From positions 360,456 through 424,455 of the forward strand of contig JAACTC010000009.1 of the NCBI GenBank assembly GCA_009993635.1: 64,000 nucleotides of DNA, read 5' to 3'. Positions 43,414-52,590 of this stretch are shown piece by piece (positions within the stretch are counted from its first letter, which is position 1; every line of letters begins with the position of its first letter). The notes under the pieces were generated by a model that worked only from the letters and a program-made list of their open reading frames with translations, was not told the origin of the DNA and made no database searches. Made by a program: the position numbers and the translations under genes. The stretch comes from Erythrobacter sp. Its GTDB lineage: Bacteria > Pseudomonadota > Alphaproteobacteria > Sphingomonadales > Sphingomonadaceae.

Positions 43414-44343
43414 TCAGGGATGGCGCGCGTCGCTGCCGGTCGTCGCCTCGGGCATCGGCGGCAGCTTCGCCTTGCTGTAGCGGATCGGGGCGACGTCGTG
43501 GTCGAAGGGGCGCAGGCCGTGGCCCATCTCGCGTATCAGCGTTTCCTCGATCCGTGCGCGTGCCTCTGCGGCGATTGCCTTGCGCCCGCGGAATTCGGCG
43601 GGGCTGAAGGGTTCGAGGAAATGCACGCCGAGCGGGAAGGTACCCTTGCGACCCATCACCCGCTTGAAATTGTTGAGCCCGTCTTCCTCGCCGATCCAGC
43701 CGATCCATTCGGCCATCGGTCCGTAATCGAGCACCACCGGCTGCACCAGAACTCCGGGCGGCGGGGGTTCGAGCACGCTGAGCATCGAGGATTTGAACGG
43801 CAGCAGCGAATGCCCGTCGGTCGTGGTGCCTTCGGGGAAGACGGTGACGGACCAGTTGTCCATCAGCGCCTCGCGCAGCGCGTTGATCTGGTCCGCCACG
43901 CGCAGCCGGTCTTCGCGCTGGACGAACACGGTGCGGTTGAGCCCGGCCAGCCAGCCGACCAGCGGCGAGGAGGCCAGCTCTGCCTTGGCGACGAAGGCGG
44001 TACCGCTCGCGCCCGCCAGCGACAGGATGTCGACCCAGCTCACATGGTTGGAGATGAAGAACACATCGCGCCGCAGCGGCGTGCCATGGCGTTCGACCCG
44101 CGCGCCGACGACCCATGTGGCGTAGGCGAGAAACCACTTGGGGAAGGGCGATCCGTAGGAGACCACGCGAAAGACGTAATGCAGCGGCACGGTGACCAGC
44201 AGGCCCAGCGCCAGCGCCAGCGTGCGGGTCCACAGCCGCACCCAGCCCATGATCGGAAGCGGCGTGTTCTCGCCGCGCGCTGCGGCCTGCCGCCTCGCCC
44301 AGTCGGACGAGGGATCAGGAGTCGCGTTCGAGGCGGACGCCAT
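43414..44343 (-). CDS. plsC: 1-acyl-sn-glycerol-3-phosphate acyltransferase
   Basis: A 309-residue membrane acyltransferase of the PlsC family that adds the second acyl chain to make phosphatidate. A hydrophobic helix (about 35-55) precedes the catalytic NHVSWVDIL (H-x4-D) and the FPEGTTTDG substrate motif. The last 60 residues extend past the usual core. Its start lies inside fur (29-base overlap), so the two are expressed together. Confidence 0.92.
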   Translation of the reverse strand: MASASNATPDPSSDWARRQAAARGENTPLPIMGWVRLWTRTLALALGLLVTVPLHYVFRVVSYGSPFPKWFLAYATWVVGARVERHGTPLRRDVFFISNHVSWVDILSLAGASGTAFVAKAELASSPLVGWLAGLNRTVFVQREDRLRVADQINALREALMDNWSVTVFPEGTTTDGHSLLPFKSSMLSVLEPPPPGVLVQPVVLDYGPMAEWIGWIGEEDGLNNFKRVMGRKGTFPLGVHFLEPFSPAEFRGRKAIAAEARARIEETLIREMGHGLRPFDHDVAPIRYSKAKLPPMPEATTGSDARHP

Positions 44344-44737
44344 ACAGCTCCATCCGGTGATCGACGAGGCGATAGCCCAGCTTTTCGGCGATCTGTTTCT
44401 GCAGGGCTTCGAGTTCGGGATCGACGAATTCGACCACCTTGCCGCTTTCGACGTCGATCAGGTGATCGTGGTGCGCTTCGGGGGCGGGTTCGTACCGCGC
44501 GCGGCCGTCACCGAAATCGTGCCGGTCGAGCACGCCGGCGTCTTCGAACAGGCGCACGGTGCGATAGACCGTGGCGATCGAAATCTTGGGGTCGATCTTG
44601 GAAGCGCGGGCATGAAGCTGTTCGACATCGGGGTGGTCTTCGCTGTCCGACAGCACGCGCGCGATCACCTTGCGCTGTTCGGTAATTCGCAGGCCCTTGT
44701 CGGCGCACAATTGTTCAAGGTCGATAGTATGGGGCAC
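44315..44737 (-). CDS. fur: Fur-family metalloregulator
   Basis: A 140-residue Fur-type repressor. The winged helix contains RITEQRKVIARVLSDS and ISIATVYRTVRLFEDAGVLD. The metal region HHDHLIDVESGKVVEF has the histidines but not the CxxC of E. coli Fur, as usual in alphaproteobacteria, where some members sense manganese (Mur) and others iron. It may control the TonB receptor operon at 61596-63725, which has a Fur-like box. Confidence 0.93.
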   Translation of the reverse strand: MPHTIDLEQLCADKGLRITEQRKVIARVLSDSEDHPDVEQLHARASKIDPKISIATVYRTVRLFEDAGVLDRHDFGDGRARYEPAPEAHHDHLIDVESGKVVEFVDPELEALQKQIAEKLGYRLVDHRMELYGVRLERDS

Positions 44738-44842
44738 GCGGGGCTTCCTTAAGCTCGGGCTGGCGTCCGGGCATAGGCCGGGTGTGCGGCGCGCTCAAGT
44801 CTCGCCGGTCGGCCCGCTTGGGGACCGACCGACGGGACCGGA

Positions 44843-45286
44843 TTACTCGGCGGTCTTCTTGCGCCGACCGCGCTTCTGGTTCGGTGCCCGGCCAAGGCCG
44901 ATCTTCTTCGCCAGCTCGCGGCGCTTTTCCGCGTAATTGGGCGCCACCATCGGGTAATCGCTCGGCAGGTTCCAGCGTTCGCGATATTCCTCGGGGCTCA
45001 TGTCGTAATTCGTGCGCAGGTAACGCTTGAGCATTTTCAGCTTCTTGCCGTCTTCCAGGCACACGAGATAATCGGGCTTCACCGATGCACGGACCGACAC
45101 GGCAGGCTCGGGGCGTTCTTCTTCCTTTTCCTGGCCGCCGGAGAGGCCGGACAGGGCAGAATAAACGCTGTTGATCAGCACGGGCACATCGTCGAGCTCA
45201 GCCGAATTGTTCGCCACATAGGCTTCGACGATGTTCGACGTGAACGCGATCAGCGTCTGCGTCATTTCGATTTCTTGGTCTTCCAT
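44843..45286 (-). CDS. MucR-family transcriptional regulator
   Basis: A 147-residue Ros/MucR-family regulator. The domain PDYLVCLEDGKKLKMLKRYL and SPEEYRERWNLPSDYPMVAP is clear. Of the usual Cys/Asp/His/His set, Cys76 and Asp79 remain, but the two zinc histidines are Tyr89 and Asn93, so the zinc finger is probably metal-free. The basic tail (NQKRGRRKKTAE) may aid DNA binding. MucR proteins act as H-NS-like silencers at AT-rich DNA. ATG 45286 has AGAGGAAA upstream and is preferred to the TTG at 45289. Confidence 0.9.
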   Translation of the reverse strand: MEDQEIEMTQTLIAFTSNIVEAYVANNSAELDDVPVLINSVYSALSGLSGGQEKEEERPEPAVSVRASVKPDYLVCLEDGKKLKMLKRYLRTNYDMSPEEYRERWNLPSDYPMVAPNYAEKRRELAKKIGLGRAPNQKRGRRKKTAE

Positions 45287-45426
45287 CAATTTCCTCTAGG
45301 GTTTTGATACGCGATGCTCGGGGGGGAGAGCTGCATACGCATTACCCCTTGTCTCAAAGACTAGGAAATAGCAACGGTCGGCTTGGCCATTCCGATCAAA
45401 TATGACGATCAGTGTAATGGATTATC

Positions 45427-45885
45427 CTATAAGTCGAGCGCAAAGGTAATCGCATCCATGCGGGCGCCATCGCGCAGACTGTAATAGTTCTTCCGTCTTC
45501 CGATAGGCATGAAACCTTCCGCTACGTAAAGGGTGCGTGCGGGGTTGTTCTCTCGCATTTCCAGAAAGATGCGCGTTGCACCGCGCTGCCGGGCATTGTC
45601 GGCCAGCGTTGCGATCAGCCGGGCGCCAAGTCCGCGCCGCCGGGCTTGCGGCATCACTGCGATCAGCAGGATTTCTTCTTCGCCGGGGGCTGCGCGCACG
45701 ATGGCGAAACCCAGCGATTCGCCCGGATCGGCCGGCGCGGTCCCGCTTGCCCCCATCAGGGTGGCATGCGTGTTGGACATGGTCAGCGCAGAAGCGATCT
45801 GCCGCCGGTTCCACGCCTCGCCCCATTGCGGATCGAACGCCGCGTCCATGATCCGCATGATCGCATCGAGTTCGTCGTCGGTCAT
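45427..45885 (-). CDS. rimI: Ribosomal protein bS18 alanine N-acetyltransferase RimI
   Basis: A 152-residue GNAT acetyltransferase. The acetyl-CoA motif is QARRRGLGARLIATLADNAR, preceded by EEILLIAVMP. The C terminus FLEMRENNPARTLYVAEGF is typical of RimI. It lies directly after tsaB, with a four-base overlap, the common tsaB-rimI order, which supports the RimI assignment over a generic GNAT. Confidence 0.9.
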   Translation of the reverse strand: MTDDELDAIMRIMDAAFDPQWGEAWNRRQIASALTMSNTHATLMGASGTAPADPGESLGFAIVRAAPGEEEILLIAVMPQARRRGLGARLIATLADNARQRGATRIFLEMRENNPARTLYVAEGFMPIGRRKNYYSLRDGARMDAITFALDL

Positions 45886-46520
45886 GTCGGGCCGCCCGCC
45901 GGTGCCGGTTTCTGCGCATCGGGTGCGCGGCCATAGATCGGCGCGGTATCAGGCGTCAGCGCGAAAGGCGGCAGTGCGGGAAAGGCGCGGGCATCGCTGT
46001 ACAGGGCATGCGCGGTGCCATCGCCTGCCAGCGCCACGAAATCTTCCGCCACCGTACCTGCCACCACGGCAAGCCGGTGCTGCGCGACGGCGGCTTCGGG
46101 GCGCAGCGAAGCGGGTTCGCCCAGCGCGACGCCATCGGGCGCAAAACCCTGCACGAACCATTCGCCATGGCCGCCTTCCATCGCCACGGTCACCGGCTTG
46201 GCCCCGGCGCGTTGCCGCGTCATCGCCGCGACCATCGCCATCGTGGAATAACCGACAAGCTGCGCGTCCCATGCATAGGCCAGGCTGCGCGCCACCGCGA
46301 TGCCGATCCGCACGCCGGTGAAGCTGCCGGGGCCACGCGCCACCGCGATGCGATCCGCCCGCCCGGAACCGGGCAGGGCGGCGATCATCGGGACCAGCCG
46401 TTCCGCATGGCCGCGCCCGAGCACTTCGAAATTGCCGTCGATCAGCGTGTCGCCATCGAACAGCGCGACCGAACAGGCCGCCGTGGCGCAATCGATCGCA
46501 AGTGTTCGCTGGTTACTGAT
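45882..46520 (-). CDS. tsaB: tRNA threonylcarbamoyladenosine protein TsaB, probable ATC start
   Basis: A 212-residue TsaB, partner of TsaD in t6A37 synthesis. RTLAIDCATAACSVALFDGD is the conserved N-terminal strand pair of the ASKHA fold; VARGPGSFTGVRIGIAVARS is the TsaB signature. This N terminus is in frame but has no ATG, GTG or TTG between the upstream stop and GTG 46424. Starting at GTG 46424 would delete the conserved 32 residues. The ATC at 46520 has GGGGGG six bases upstream and gives a normal-length protein, so I place the start there. Confidence 0.8.
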   Translation of the reverse strand: MSNQRTLAIDCATAACSVALFDGDTLIDGNFEVLGRGHAERLVPMIAALPGSGRADRIAVARGPGSFTGVRIGIAVARSLAYAWDAQLVGYSTMAMVAAMTRQRAGAKPVTVAMEGGHGEWFVQGFAPDGVALGEPASLRPEAAVAQHRLAVVAGTVAEDFVALAGDGTAHALYSDARAFPALPPFALTPDTAPIYGRAPDAQKPAPAGGPT

Positions 46521-46574
46521 GGTGCGCCCCCCTTGCCGCGCCCGCCGATATTTCGGGCGGCGCGGACTACCGGC

Positions 46575-47183
46575 TCAGTCGATCCGGTTGAACTTTTCGA
46601 ATTCGGGCCGCGGGCTGCGGTCGAAGATCGATTCCTTGTCGCCATAGCCGATCGAGCAGACCCAGTCCGCACGATATTGCGGCTGGTCGGCGAAGAAATC
46701 TTCGGTCACCTTGTCCAGATCGACGCCCGACATGGGCCCGCAATCGAGACCCAGAGCGCGCGCGGCCAGCATCAGATAGGCGCCCTGCAGCGCGGAGTTG
46801 CGCTTGGCCTGCGTGATCCGTCCTTCGACGTCGCCTTCGAACCAGCTCTTGGCATCGGTATGCGGGAACAGCTCGGGCAGATGCTCGTGGAAATCGATGT
46901 CGTAGCCGATGATGACGCACCACGGCGCGGTTTTGATCTTGTCCTTGTTGCCCTCCATCGCGTGGGAGGCGAGCTTTTCCTTCGCGTCGTCGGAACGACA
47001 CCAGACGAACCGCGCGGACTGCTGGTTGGCCGAGGTCGGCCCCATCTTCAGCAAATCGTAGATCCGGCGGATCTGGTCTTCGGACACATCCTTGTCGAGC
47101 CACGCATTGTAGCTGCGCGCTTCGGTGAAGAGCTGCGCCAGCGCGTCGTCGGACAATGTGTGGCCATGGAATTGCGTGGTCAT
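46575..47183 (-). CDS. Nitroreductase family protein, RutE-like
   Basis: A 202-residue FMN enzyme of the nitroreductase superfamily, closest to the malonic semialdehyde reductase (RutE/YdfG-like) group. ARSYNAWLDKDVSEDQIRRI, MGPTSANQQSARFVW and SALQGAYLMLAARALGLDCG are characteristic. The rest of the Rut pyrimidine pathway is absent, so a general NAD(P)H-dependent reductase role is likely. ATG 47183 was chosen. It lies between nifU-type and tsaB genes in the same direction. Confidence 0.87.
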   Translation of the reverse strand: MTTQFHGHTLSDDALAQLFTEARSYNAWLDKDVSEDQIRRIYDLLKMGPTSANQQSARFVWCRSDDAKEKLASHAMEGNKDKIKTAPWCVIIGYDIDFHEHLPELFPHTDAKSWFEGDVEGRITQAKRNSALQGAYLMLAARALGLDCGPMSGVDLDKVTEDFFADQPQYRADWVCSIGYGDKESIFDRSPRPEFEKFNRID

Positions 47184-47229
47184 GGGTGGGGGTCGGGCCT
47201 TCTGCTTGTGCGGTGGAGGAGGTTGGGGG

Positions 47230-47808
47230 TCAGCTTGCGCGGACTTCAACGACCTCGGGCACGTAATGTTTCAGCAGGCCTTCGATCCCGTGCTTGAGCG
47301 TGGCGGCGGACGATGGGCAGCCATCGCACGCGCCCTGCATCGCCAGATAGACGATGCCTTCGCTGTACCCGCGAAAGGCGATGTCTCCCCCGTCGCTCGC
47401 CACGGCGGGGCGTACGCGGGTTTCCAGCAGGTCCTTGATCTGGTCCACGATGTCGGCATCCGCCGGGTCGGCCTCGACCACCAGCGTGTCTTCGGGCGGT
47501 ACCGCGATGCCTGCCGCGCTGCCGCCATGGAACAGCGGCGCTTCGGACACGAAATGGTCGAGCAGCACGGCCACGATCTGCGGCTTGAGCTCGGTCCACT
47601 GCGCGCCTTCGCCCTTGGTGACGGAAACGAAGTCGTGGCCGAAAAACACGCCGGTCACCTCGCCGGTATCGAACAGGGCCTGCGCCAGCGGGCTGGCCTC
47701 CGCATCTTCCGGGTTGGCAAAGTCGCGCGTGCCCTGCGGCATCACCTGCCGCTGGGGCAGGAACTTGAGCGTGGCGGGATTGGGCGTGGTTTCGGTTTCG
47801 ATATACAT
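47230..47808 (-). CDS. NifU-family iron-sulfur scaffold (NFU1-like)
   Basis: A 192-residue Nfu protein. The N-terminal Nfu_N domain (TETTPNPATLKFLPQRQ) is followed by a NifU C-terminal domain with GACDGCPSSAATLK, whose CxxC binds and delivers Fe-S clusters. Two domains and size match mitochondrial NFU1-type carriers of alphaproteobacteria. ATG 47808 (MYIETETTPN) was chosen over a much longer open frame. The gene heads the leftward block that includes tsaB and fur. Confidence 0.93.
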   Translation of the reverse strand: MYIETETTPNPATLKFLPQRQVMPQGTRDFANPEDAEASPLAQALFDTGEVTGVFFGHDFVSVTKGEGAQWTELKPQIVAVLLDHFVSEAPLFHGGSAAGIAVPPEDTLVVEADPADADIVDQIKDLLETRVRPAVASDGGDIAFRGYSEGIVYLAMQGACDGCPSSAATLKHGIEGLLKHYVPEVVEVRAS

Positions 47809-47968
47809 TGCCCGCGATGTAGGGTCGGTGAGGGAACGCGGCAAGCGGTCGTTCGTCATCGAGGCACCCCGTCCATACGCTTCACGCCCACTCACCGTCT
47901 GCCCCAAACACGCGCATACCGCGATATTCACGCCGCCTTCACTTGTCCGTCCCCTATAGGCCTTCCTC

Positions 47969-50900
47969 ATGAACCGAGTTTTCCGCGCTCCGCGCCCCGT
48001 TGCCCTGCTGTTTCCGATCCTGCTGGGTGGTTGCGCGATCTTCGGGCCGAAAGACACGGCGACGATCCCTGCCGAACCGCATTCGGAACAGGCCGAACAG
48101 GCGCAGCCGGTCAAGAATCCCGCACCGCGCACCCAGCCCGATGTCCATACCGCCGCAACGCCGACCGCACTCGAACGGCCTGCGTCCCTGCAGGCGGCGG
48201 ACGAGACCCCGTGGCTGTATGAAAACAGCAACATCCCGGTCGACCGGGAATGGAACTTCGGCGTGCTCGACAACGGGCTGCGCTATGCCACGCGGTCTAA
48301 CGGCGTCCCGCCCGATCAGGTGTCCATCCGCATCCGGATCGACGCCGGTTCGATGCACGAGCAAGAGAGCGAGCGTGGCTATGCCCACCTGCTCGAACAC
48401 CTGTTGTTCCGCCAGTCGCGCTATCTCGGCGTTGGCGAGGCGATCCCCGCGTGGCAGCGGCTTGGTGCAACCTTCGGGAACGACACCAATGCGATGACCA
48501 CGCCTACGCAGACGGTGTACCAGCTGGACCTGCCCGAAGCCGATCCGGGGAAGCTGGACGAGGCGTTCCGCCTGCTGTCGGGCATGATCCAGGCGCCCGT
48601 CCTCAACGATGCCAACGTGCGCACCGAGGTGCCCATCGTGCTGGCGGAAAAGCGCGAGCGCGGCGGTGCGGGCGAGCGTGTAGCGCGCGAAAGCCGCGAG
48701 GTTTTCTTCCAGGGTCAGCAGCTGGCCGCACGCCCGCCGATCGGTACCGAAGAAACCCTGCTCGCCGCCGATGGCGCGAGCGTGGAGGCGTTTCACCAGC
48801 GGTGGTACCGCCCCGGCGAAACCGTGATTGCGGTGGCCGGCGATGCCGATCCGATCGCGCTTGCGCGGTTGGTGGAGAAATATTTCGGCGACTGGCAGGT
48901 TGCGGGCGAGCAGGCCGCCGCGCCCGATTTCGGCGATCCGAAGGCCCCTGCCGATGCCGATCCGGCAAACCCGGTGGGCGAAACGCAGGTGATGGTCGAA
49001 CCCGACCTGCCGCGTTCGCTGACCTTTTCGGTGATGCGCCCGTGGCGCCCGGTGCAGGATACGATCGCCTATAACGAAGGTCTGCTGATGGATGCGCTGG
49101 CGCAGTCGCTGATCAACCGGCGGCTGGAATCGCGCGCCCGCAGCGGCGGCGATTATCTCTATGCGCAGGTCCAGCAGGAAGATGTCAGCCGCAGCGCCGA
49201 TGCGACCTTCGTCAGCTTCGCCCCGCTGACCGACGACTGGCGCGCCGCGCTGGACGATGTGCGCGCGGTGATCGCTGATGCGACCACCAATCCGCCGACC
49301 GAGGAAGAGATCGAACGCGAGATCGCGGAATATGAGGTCGCCTTCGTCGCCGGGGTCGAGGAAGCGCCGGTCGAACCGGGTGCGGACCTTGCCGATACGC
49401 TGGTCAACGCGGTGGACATCCGCGAAACGGTCGCCTCGCCGCAGACCATTCTCGATGTGTTTCGCGCAATGCGCCCGCGGGTGACTCCCCAGGCGCTGCT
49501 GGAGCGCACGCGCGCGCTGTTCCAGGGCGACGTGATCCGCGGCGTCTACGTGACGCCGCAGGCGGACGAAGCCGATGCGGCGGGCCTGCGCGCTGCGCTG
49601 GCCGAACCGATCGCGGCGGATGCCTCCGCGCGGATCGCGGCGAGCACGGTCGCGTTCGACGAATTGCCCGAAATCGGCCCGCCGGGCGAGGTCGTGTCGC
49701 GCCAGCCGCTGGGCATTTTCGAGATCGAGCGGGTCGAACTGGCCAATGGGGTCACCGCTTTGCTGTGGCCGAATGATGCAGAGCCGGGCCGGGTGGCCGT
49801 GAACGTCCACTTCGGGGCGGGGCTGCGCGCGTTCAGCAAGGACGATGCGCCCTACATCTCGCTGGGCGAGGCGGCGCTGCTCAGCTCCGGGCTTGCCGGG
49901 CTGGATCAGGAAGACCTCGACCGGCTGGCGACGGGCCGCAAGCTGGGCTTCGACTTTGCGGTCGATCTGGCGAATTTCACCTTCGCCGCCGATACGCGGA
50001 ATTCCGATCTTGCCGACCAGCTCTATCTGTTCGCCGCCAAGCTGGCGCTGCCCGAATGGGACGCGCGGCCCGTGGTGCGCGCGAAGGCGGGGGCGCGGCT
50101 GGCCTATGATTCCTACGTCACCAGCCCGGCAGGCGTGCTCAACCGCGATCTCGAAGCGGTGATCCGCGATGGCGACCCGCGCTTCGCGACGCCCAGCCCG
50201 GCGATGATCGAAGGCACCAGCGCGGAAGGTTTCCGCGAGGTGTGGGAGCCGCTGCTGAAGCAGGGCGATGTCGAGGTGCTGATCTTCGGCGACTTCAAGG
50301 CCGACGAGGCGGTCGAGGCGCTGCGTACCAGCTTTGGCGCCCTGCCGCCGCGCGAACCGCTGGACCCCGCCACGTTTGCGCCGCGCCCCGCAGCGCCCGA
50401 GGCGGGTGGGCGCGAAGTGCTGTATCATCGCGGAGACGCAAACCAGGCCGCGGTCGTGCTCGCCTGGCCGGTGGGCAGCGGGCTGGCCGAGGTCGAGGAT
50501 AGCCGCCAGCTCGAAATCCTCGGCCAGATCGTGATGAACCGCCTGTTCGACGAAATGCGCGAACGTGCCGGGGCGAGCTATGCGCCGCAGGTGCGGGTCG
50601 ACTGGCCGACCGACGAGGTCGGCGGCGGCACGCTGATCGCGCTCGCCCAGCTGCGGCCCGAGGATGTGCCCGCGTTCTATGCCGCCGCCGATGCCATCGT
50701 CGCCGATCTGGCGACCAATGGCCCGACCGAGGACGAGGTGGAGCGCGTCACCGAACCGCTGCGCCAGACGATCCTGCGTGCGACCACCGGCAACGGATTC
50801 TGGATGTGGCAGCTGCGCGATGCCTCGCGCGATCCCACGCGGATCGCCGTGCTGCGTTCACTGCTGGACGACTACTCGGTCACCACGCCCGAGCGGATGA

Positions 50901-50980
50901 AGGCGCTGGCGGCGAAATATCTCGCCAGCCGCGAGCCGCTGGAGATCGCTATCGTGCCAGAGGGAACACAAGTTCCATGA
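47969..50980 (+). CDS. M16 (insulinase/pitrilysin) family lipoprotein peptidase
   Basis: A 1003-residue zinc peptidase with a lipoprotein signal (LLFPILLGGC, Cys22). The first M16 domain holds the inverted zinc motif HxxEH (HLLEH near residue 141), with the later Glu in the same domain. A second M16-like half (about 550-980) lacks the motif and is the structural partner. It is probably anchored in the periplasm and degrades peptides or signal peptides. Length matches two-domain PqqL-like peptidases. Confidence 0.92.
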   Translation: MNRVFRAPRPVALLFPILLGGCAIFGPKDTATIPAEPHSEQAEQAQPVKNPAPRTQPDVHTAATPTALERPASLQAADETPWLYENSNIPVDREWNFGVLDNGLRYATRSNGVPPDQVSIRIRIDAGSMHEQESERGYAHLLEHLLFRQSRYLGVGEAIPAWQRLGATFGNDTNAMTTPTQTVYQLDLPEADPGKLDEAFRLLSGMIQAPVLNDANVRTEVPIVLAEKRERGGAGERVARESREVFFQGQQLAARPPIGTEETLLAADGASVEAFHQRWYRPGETVIAVAGDADPIALARLVEKYFGDWQVAGEQAAAPDFGDPKAPADADPANPVGETQVMVEPDLPRSLTFSVMRPWRPVQDTIAYNEGLLMDALAQSLINRRLESRARSGGDYLYAQVQQEDVSRSADATFVSFAPLTDDWRAALDDVRAVIADATTNPPTEEEIEREIAEYEVAFVAGVEEAPVEPGADLADTLVNAVDIRETVASPQTILDVFRAMRPRVTPQALLERTRALFQGDVIRGVYVTPQADEADAAGLRAALAEPIAADASARIAASTVAFDELPEIGPPGEVVSRQPLGIFEIERVELANGVTALLWPNDAEPGRVAVNVHFGAGLRAFSKDDAPYISLGEAALLSSGLAGLDQEDLDRLATGRKLGFDFAVDLANFTFAADTRNSDLADQLYLFAAKLALPEWDARPVVRAKAGARLAYDSYVTSPAGVLNRDLEAVIRDGDPRFATPSPAMIEGTSAEGFREVWEPLLKQGDVEVLIFGDFKADEAVEALRTSFGALPPREPLDPATFAPRPAAPEAGGREVLYHRGDANQAAVVLAWPVGSGLAEVEDSRQLEILGQIVMNRLFDEMRERAGASYAPQVRVDWPTDEVGGGTLIALAQLRPEDVPAFYAAADAIVADLATNGPTEDEVERVTEPLRQTILRATTGNGFWMWQLRDASRDPTRIAVLRSLLDDYSVTTPERMKALAAKYLASREPLEIAIVPEGTQVP

Positions 50981-51075
50981 GGGGCCGTTAAAGAGAAATA
51001 TGCTTGCGCAGCGCGGTTGCAGCCGCCACTCCCCATGCGAAGACTGAGTGAAACCGACCCGCAGGATTGATTGCC

Positions 51076-52461
51076 ATGGCGTCCGAATGGAGCCCCGATA
51101 GCTGGACGAATTTCGAGGCGAAGCACTTGCCCGCCTACGAAGATGCCGATGCGCTGGCCCGCGCCGAGGCGGAGCTGGGCGCGTGCCCGCCGCTGGTTTT
51201 CGCAGGCGAATCCGACGCGCTGAAGAACGAGCTGGCGCGGGTTCAGGCGGGTGAGGCCTTTCTGCTGCAGGGCGGCGACTGTGCGGAAAGCTTTGCCGAA
51301 TTCGCGCCCGATACGATCCGCGATACCTTCCGCGTGATCCTGCAGATGGCTGTCGTACTGACCTTTGCAGGCTCGCTGCCGGTGGTGAAGGTGGGCCGTA
51401 TGGCGGGCCAGTTCGCCAAGCCGCGTTCCAGCGATACCGAGACGCAGAAGGATGCCGACGGGCGCGAGCTGACGCTGCCGAGCTATTTCGGCGACAATGT
51501 GAACGGGATCGAGTTCACGCCCGAATCGCGCCGCAACGATCCGCAGCGCATGGTGCGCGCCTATTACCAGGCGTCCTCCACGCTCAACCTGCTGCGCGCC
51601 TATGCGGGTGGCGGCTACGCCAACCTGCGGCAGGTGCATGACTGGACGCTCGATTTCATGGGCCGCAGCCCGTGGTCGGAGAAATTCCTGTCGATGGCCG
51701 ACCGGATCACCGAAGCCTTGGACTTCATGGCCGCGTGCGGGATCGATCCGGGCGAGATCCCGCAGCTGCAGGGGACCAATTTCTACACCAGCCACGAGGC
51801 GCTGCTGCTGCCTTACGAACAGGCGATGACGCGGCGCGATCCGGGCAGCGGGCACTGGTACGATTCCAGCGCGCACATGCTGTGGATCGGCGATCGCACG
51901 CGGTTCGAAGGCAGCGCGCATGTCGAATTCATGCGCGGCATCCGCAATCCGATCGGCGTGAAGTGCGGGCCTTCGCTGGACCCCGACGTGTTGCTGGGGC
52001 TGCTCGATACGCTGAACCCGGCGCGCGAAAGCGGGCGGATCGTGCTGATCACCCGCTATGGGCACGACAAGGTGGACGCGCACCTGCCGGGCCTGATCCG
52101 CGCGGTGCGGCGCGAAGGCCATCCCGTGGTGTGGAGCAGCGACCCGATGCACGGCAATGTGGTCAAATCCGAAAGCGGCTACAAGACGCGGCCTTTCGAC
52201 CGGATCAAGGGCGAGCTGGCCGATGTGTTCGCGGTCCACCGGGCAGAAGGAAGCTATCTGGGCGGGGTGCATCTGGAGATGACCGGCCAGAACGTGACCG
52301 AATGCGTCGGCGGCGCGGTGGCGATCACCGATGCGGAGCTTTCCAGCCGGTATCACACGCATTGCGACCCACGGTTAAACGCGGCGCAGGCGCTGGAACT
52401 GGCCTTTGCCATTGCGGAAATGCTGCAGCCGCAGGTCGACCGCGCAGCCGCCGCGGCGTAA
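51076..52461 (+). CDS. Class II 3-deoxy-7-phosphoheptulonate synthase
   Basis: A 461-residue class II DAHP synthase, the first step of the shikimate pathway, which condenses PEP and erythrose-4-phosphate. [15 protein letters not shown] and [18 protein letters not shown] are the family signatures, and [17 protein letters not shown] is the C-terminal active-site block. ATG 51076 (MASEWSP) was chosen over 51067. Type II enzymes are often feedback-inhibited by aromatic amino acids. No shikimate genes adjoin. Confidence 0.95.
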   Translation: MASEWSPDSWTNFEAKHLPAYEDADALARAEAELGACPPLVFAGESDALKNELARVQAGEAFLLQGGDCAESFAEFAPDTIRDTFRVILQMAVVLTFAGSLPVVKVGRMAGQFAKPRSSDTETQKDADGRELTLPSYFGDNVNGIEFTPESRRNDPQRMVRAYYQASSTLNLLRAYAGGGYANLRQVHDWTLDFMGRSPWSEKFLSMADRITEALDFMAACGIDPGEIPQLQGTNFYTSHEALLLPYEQAMTRRDPGSGHWYDSSAHMLWIGDRTRFEGSAHVEFMRGIRNPIGVKCGPSLDPDVLLGLLDTLNPARESGRIVLITRYGHDKVDAHLPGLIRAVRREGHPVVWSSDPMHGNVVKSESGYKTRPFDRIKGELADVFAVHRAEGSYLGGVHLEMTGQNVTECVGGAVAITDAELSSRYHTHCDPRLNAAQALELAFAIAEMLQPQVDRAAAAA

Positions 52462-52590
52462 CCGCGCCCGGGCGCTGCGGGATCGGCCAGCCTGCCCGCC
52501 GCTTGCGCGGAAAAATCGGAAACCAACCTTCACTTCGGATCGTATCTTCCCCAAGGTGGTCACGATTGCCCGCCCGGCAGGAGAGGAACC

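Noticed and set aside
42748..44685. Open frame of 645 codons opposite gntA-like, plsC and fur
   Set aside because: Antisense of recognisable genes, no domain.
47954..50428. Open frame of 824 codons opposite the M16 peptidase
   Set aside because: Arg/His-rich antisense composition with no motif; the M16 frame has a lipobox and HxxEH.
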